From: Actinobacteria bacterium UBA3120
GTDB lineage: Bacteria; Actinomycetota; Actinomycetes; S36-B12
Assembly (NCBI GenBank): GCA_002365735.1
Contig: DEZY01000058.1
Coordinates: forward strand, 504 to 17,681
DNA: 17,178 nucleotides
Direction of reading: 5' to 3'
Both the position numbers and the translations under genes were made by a program. This document shows positions 16,200-17,178 of this stretch, piece by piece. The notes beneath the pieces are model-generated. The model worked only from the letters and a program-made list of their open reading frames with translations, searched no databases and was not told the DNA's origin. The first letter of the stretch is position 1, and each line of letters opens with the position of its first letter.

Positions 16200-16226
16200 G
16201 ATAAATGTCCGTTTTGTCGGATAAAT
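16200..16226. repeat. AT-rich direct repeats with a central dyad
   Basis: GATAAAT occurs at 16200-16206 and again at 16220-16226, 20 bp apart (about two helical turns). Between them TCCG-N6-CGGA forms a small dyad. The tract is clearly AT-richer than its surroundings and lies in the divergent M20/DUF5679 region. Possible regulator site or UP-like element. Confidence 0.4.
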
Positions 16227-16294
16227 TTGAGTGTTTTTCGCCGCCACGCCGAATTGTGCCTGTGCGTAGCGCATGAGGGGGACCGTTTCTGCCC

Positions 16295-16300
16295 TATGGT
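16295..16300 (+). promoter_or_regulatory. Candidate -10 box for the DUF5679 gene
   Basis: TATGGT matches TANNNT and would put the transcript start near 16307, giving a leader of about 67 bases. No convincing -35. Confidence 0.4.
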
Positions 16301-16306
16301 GGAGTC

Positions 16307-16339
16307 GGCCCTAGGGCCACGAGGGTGGCGCCCGCCACC
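16307..16339 (+). promoter_or_regulatory. Palindrome and hairpin in the predicted 5' leader of the DUF5679 gene
   Basis: GGCCCTAGGGCC (16307-16318) is a perfect 12-bp palindrome at the expected transcript start. GGTGGC-GCCC-GCCACC (16324-16339) follows, a 6-bp stem with a 4-base loop. They could be an operator plus an mRNA-stabilising 5' hairpin, or a small leader element. Confidence 0.45.
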
Positions 16340-16363
16340 ACCGCTGCGGCGGAGATTGTCAAC

Positions 16364-16370
16364 AGGAGGA
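16364..16370 (+). promoter_or_regulatory. Strong ribosome binding site of the DUF5679 gene
   Basis: AGGAGGA lies three bases before the ATG at 16374. It is the best Shine-Dalgarno in the window and fixes the short start over the upstream in-frame ATG at 16227. Confidence 0.85.
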
Positions 16371-16373
16371 CCC

Positions 16374-16532
16374 ATGGCCGAGGAAAGCTATACCGGCGAG
16401 GCATATTGCGTTAAGTGCAAAGCCAAGCGTGAATTCACCGGACACGTGGAAGAAACCAATGGTCGCCGGTTCGCGAAGGGCATCTGCCCAACGTGCGGCA
16501 CCAAAGTAACGCGCATTTTGGGTAAAGCCTAA
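16374..16532 (+). CDS. DUF5679 small zinc-ribbon protein
   Basis: 52 residues from the ATG after the strong ribosome site. Two CXXC pairs (Cys12/Cys15 and Cys38/Cys41) form a zinc ribbon, and the protein is basic towards the C-terminus (KVTRILGKA), like small ribosomal or nucleic-acid-binding ribbons. Its sequence matches the actinobacterial DUF5679 family, whose function is not known to me. It has its own leader and terminator, so it is a single-gene unit, probably well expressed. In-frame extension upstream to 16227 is rejected because it runs through the palindromic leader and lacks family resemblance. Confidence 0.85.
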   Translation: MAEESYTGEAYCVKCKAKREFTGHVEETNGRRFAKGICPTCGTKVTRILGKA

Positions 16533-16557
16533 ATACCGCGTTTTATCTCAGTAACTC

Positions 16558-16596
16558 TTTAAAGGGGCGGCCCAGCTGGGTTGCCCCTTTAAATTT
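16558..16596 (+). terminator. Rho-independent terminator after the DUF5679 gene
   Basis: TTTAAAGGGGC pairs perfectly with GCCCCTTTAAA (11 bp), and the enclosed CCCAGCTGGG is itself a palindrome that extends the hairpin. The 3' arm ends TTTAAATTT, and the A/T flanks allow use from either strand. It lies 26 bases after the stop. Confidence 0.85.
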
Positions 16597-16687
16597 GCCT
16601 AGTTCAAGGGCTTGGCTTGGAACCAGATTTCGCACAGGGTGAACTACTTGCGGGCCAACCGAGTCGGCCAAAGCGACCACGCTGCAT

Positions 16688-16693
16688 TACCGT
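16688..16693 (+). promoter_or_regulatory. -10 box for a leaderless DUF2342 gene
   Basis: TACCGT (TANNNT) lies six bases before the ATG at 16700. No ribosome site is present, so transcription probably starts at the ATG. Confidence 0.5.
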
Positions 16694-16699
16694 AAAGCC

Positions 16700-17178
16700 A
16701 TGTCACAATTCCCGTTCGGCTTTGGAGCGTCAGATAGTGGTGAACCCGGTGGCTTCGACATGAACAACCTTGGAGCCATGTTCACCCAGTTCGGTCAAAT
16801 GTTGCAACAGTCTCAAAATGAAGGACCGCTTCCTTGGTCCACGGTGATGCAAGTGGCGCGATCGGCGCTCGGCACTGATCCAAGTGTGACAGATGCGTCG
16901 GTGCGGGCAGTCGAAAGCGCGATGGAATTGGCTGATCTTTGGCTCAATGAAAGCGTGACTTTTCCAGCAAGTAGCACCGTGGTGAAAGTGTGGTCACGCA
17001 GTGAGTGGCTCGTTGAAACGGCTGATGTGTGGCAGAAAATTATTTTGCCTATTGCCACGACAATGTCGCAGAGAATGGAAACAATGCTGCCGGGGCTCGC
17101 GGACACTGAAGATCCCAGTGGGCTCGAAGATCAGTTGCCCGAGGAACTTAAGGCAATGTTGCCTGACGGTGTGACACC
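16700..17178 (+). CDS. DUF2342 zinc-dependent metalloprotease-like protein, N-terminal 159 residues, 3' end off window
   Basis: Open from the ATG at 16700 to the window edge. After a Gly/Phe-rich start (MSQFPFGFGA), the text reads ALGTDPSVTDASVRAVESAM, ELADLWLN, then VWSRSEWLVETADVWQ and IATTMSQRM. This is the conserved N-terminal half of the actinobacterial DUF2342 family, annotated as zinc-dependent metalloprotease or F420-biosynthesis-associated. The expected HExxH motif would lie beyond the edge and is not seen, so catalytic ability cannot be judged. Position next to the ABC1/RRE genes matches Rv3195 in M. tuberculosis. True activity of the family is not settled. Confidence 0.82.
   Translation, partial: MSQFPFGFGASDSGEPGGFDMNNLGAMFTQFGQMLQQSQNEGPLPWSTVMQVARSALGTDPSVTDASVRAVESAMELADLWLNESVTFPASSTVVKVWSRSEWLVETADVWQKIILPIATTMSQRMETMLPGLADTEDPSGLEDQLPEELKAMLPDGVT

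Noticed and set aside
16227..16373. N-terminal extension of the DUF5679 protein
   Set aside because: Runs through the predicted promoter and leader hairpins; the strong ribosome site at 16364-16370 selects the ATG at 16374.
16148..16375. N-terminal extension of the M20 protein (start at 16375 or 16195)
   Set aside because: Extension is Arg/Gly/Pro-rich, lacks family resemblance and covers the -10 box, the dyad and the DUF5679 leader.
1..17178. Defence island, CRISPR array, prophage or transposon
   Set aside because: The helicase-nuclease genes are housekeeping AdnAB and UvrD2 in conserved synteny; no spaced repeats, transposase, integrase or terminal inverted repeats were seen.

Overview
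The window is a 17.2 kb chromosomal segment of an actinobacterium (class Actinomycetes). This rests on gene content and order: adnA-adnB, nudC, mrx1, uvrD2 and an ABC1 kinase, then an E1-like/RRE protein, then a DUF2342 metalloprotease. From memory this is close to the Rv3202c-Rv3195 block of Mycobacterium tuberculosis. Base composition looks moderate (about 50-55% G+C by eye), lower than mycobacteria or Streptomyces. Several genes look leaderless (TANNNT-like -10 box, 6 bases, then ATG/GTG). A small-genome planktonic lineage such as Nanopelagicales would fit, but that is only a guess. No mobile element, tRNA, rRNA or CRISPR array is visible.

Layout. Bases 1-1475 (minus) hold the N-terminal part of a large membrane protein with a degenerate kinase-like segment, running off the left edge. 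Bases 1531-7855 (plus) hold adnA and adnB, the two subunits of the actinobacterial double-strand-break resection motor-nuclease, translationally coupled. Bases 7824-9068 (minus) hold an acyltransferase-3 membrane enzyme whose 3' end overlaps adnB; as I recall, M. tuberculosis has an ion-channel gene in this slot. Bases 9144-10064 (plus) encode NudC (NAD(H)/NAD-cap pyrophosphatase) and 10072-10320 (minus) a mycoredoxin. Bases 10387-12474 (plus) encode UvrD2, with its tetracysteine knuckle and HRDC domain. The minus-strand run 16147 to 12458 holds an M20 metallohydrolase, an E1-like/RRE protein with no YcaO partner in view, and an ABC1 (UbiB/AarF) kinase. Bases 16374-16532 (plus) encode a 52-residue DUF5679 zinc ribbon followed by a strong hairpin terminator, and 16700 to the right edge starts a DUF2342 metalloprotease.

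How it fits together. The centre is a genome-maintenance and redox block: a resection nuclease, a second UvrD-like helicase, an NAD(H) pyrophosphatase and a mycothiol-linked glutaredoxin. The least understood part is the right-hand minus-strand run (M20, RRE/E1-like, ABC1 kinase), where a RiPP-type recognition protein sits without a cyclodehydratase. Several intergenic dyads fall inside predicted promoters and may be operators.
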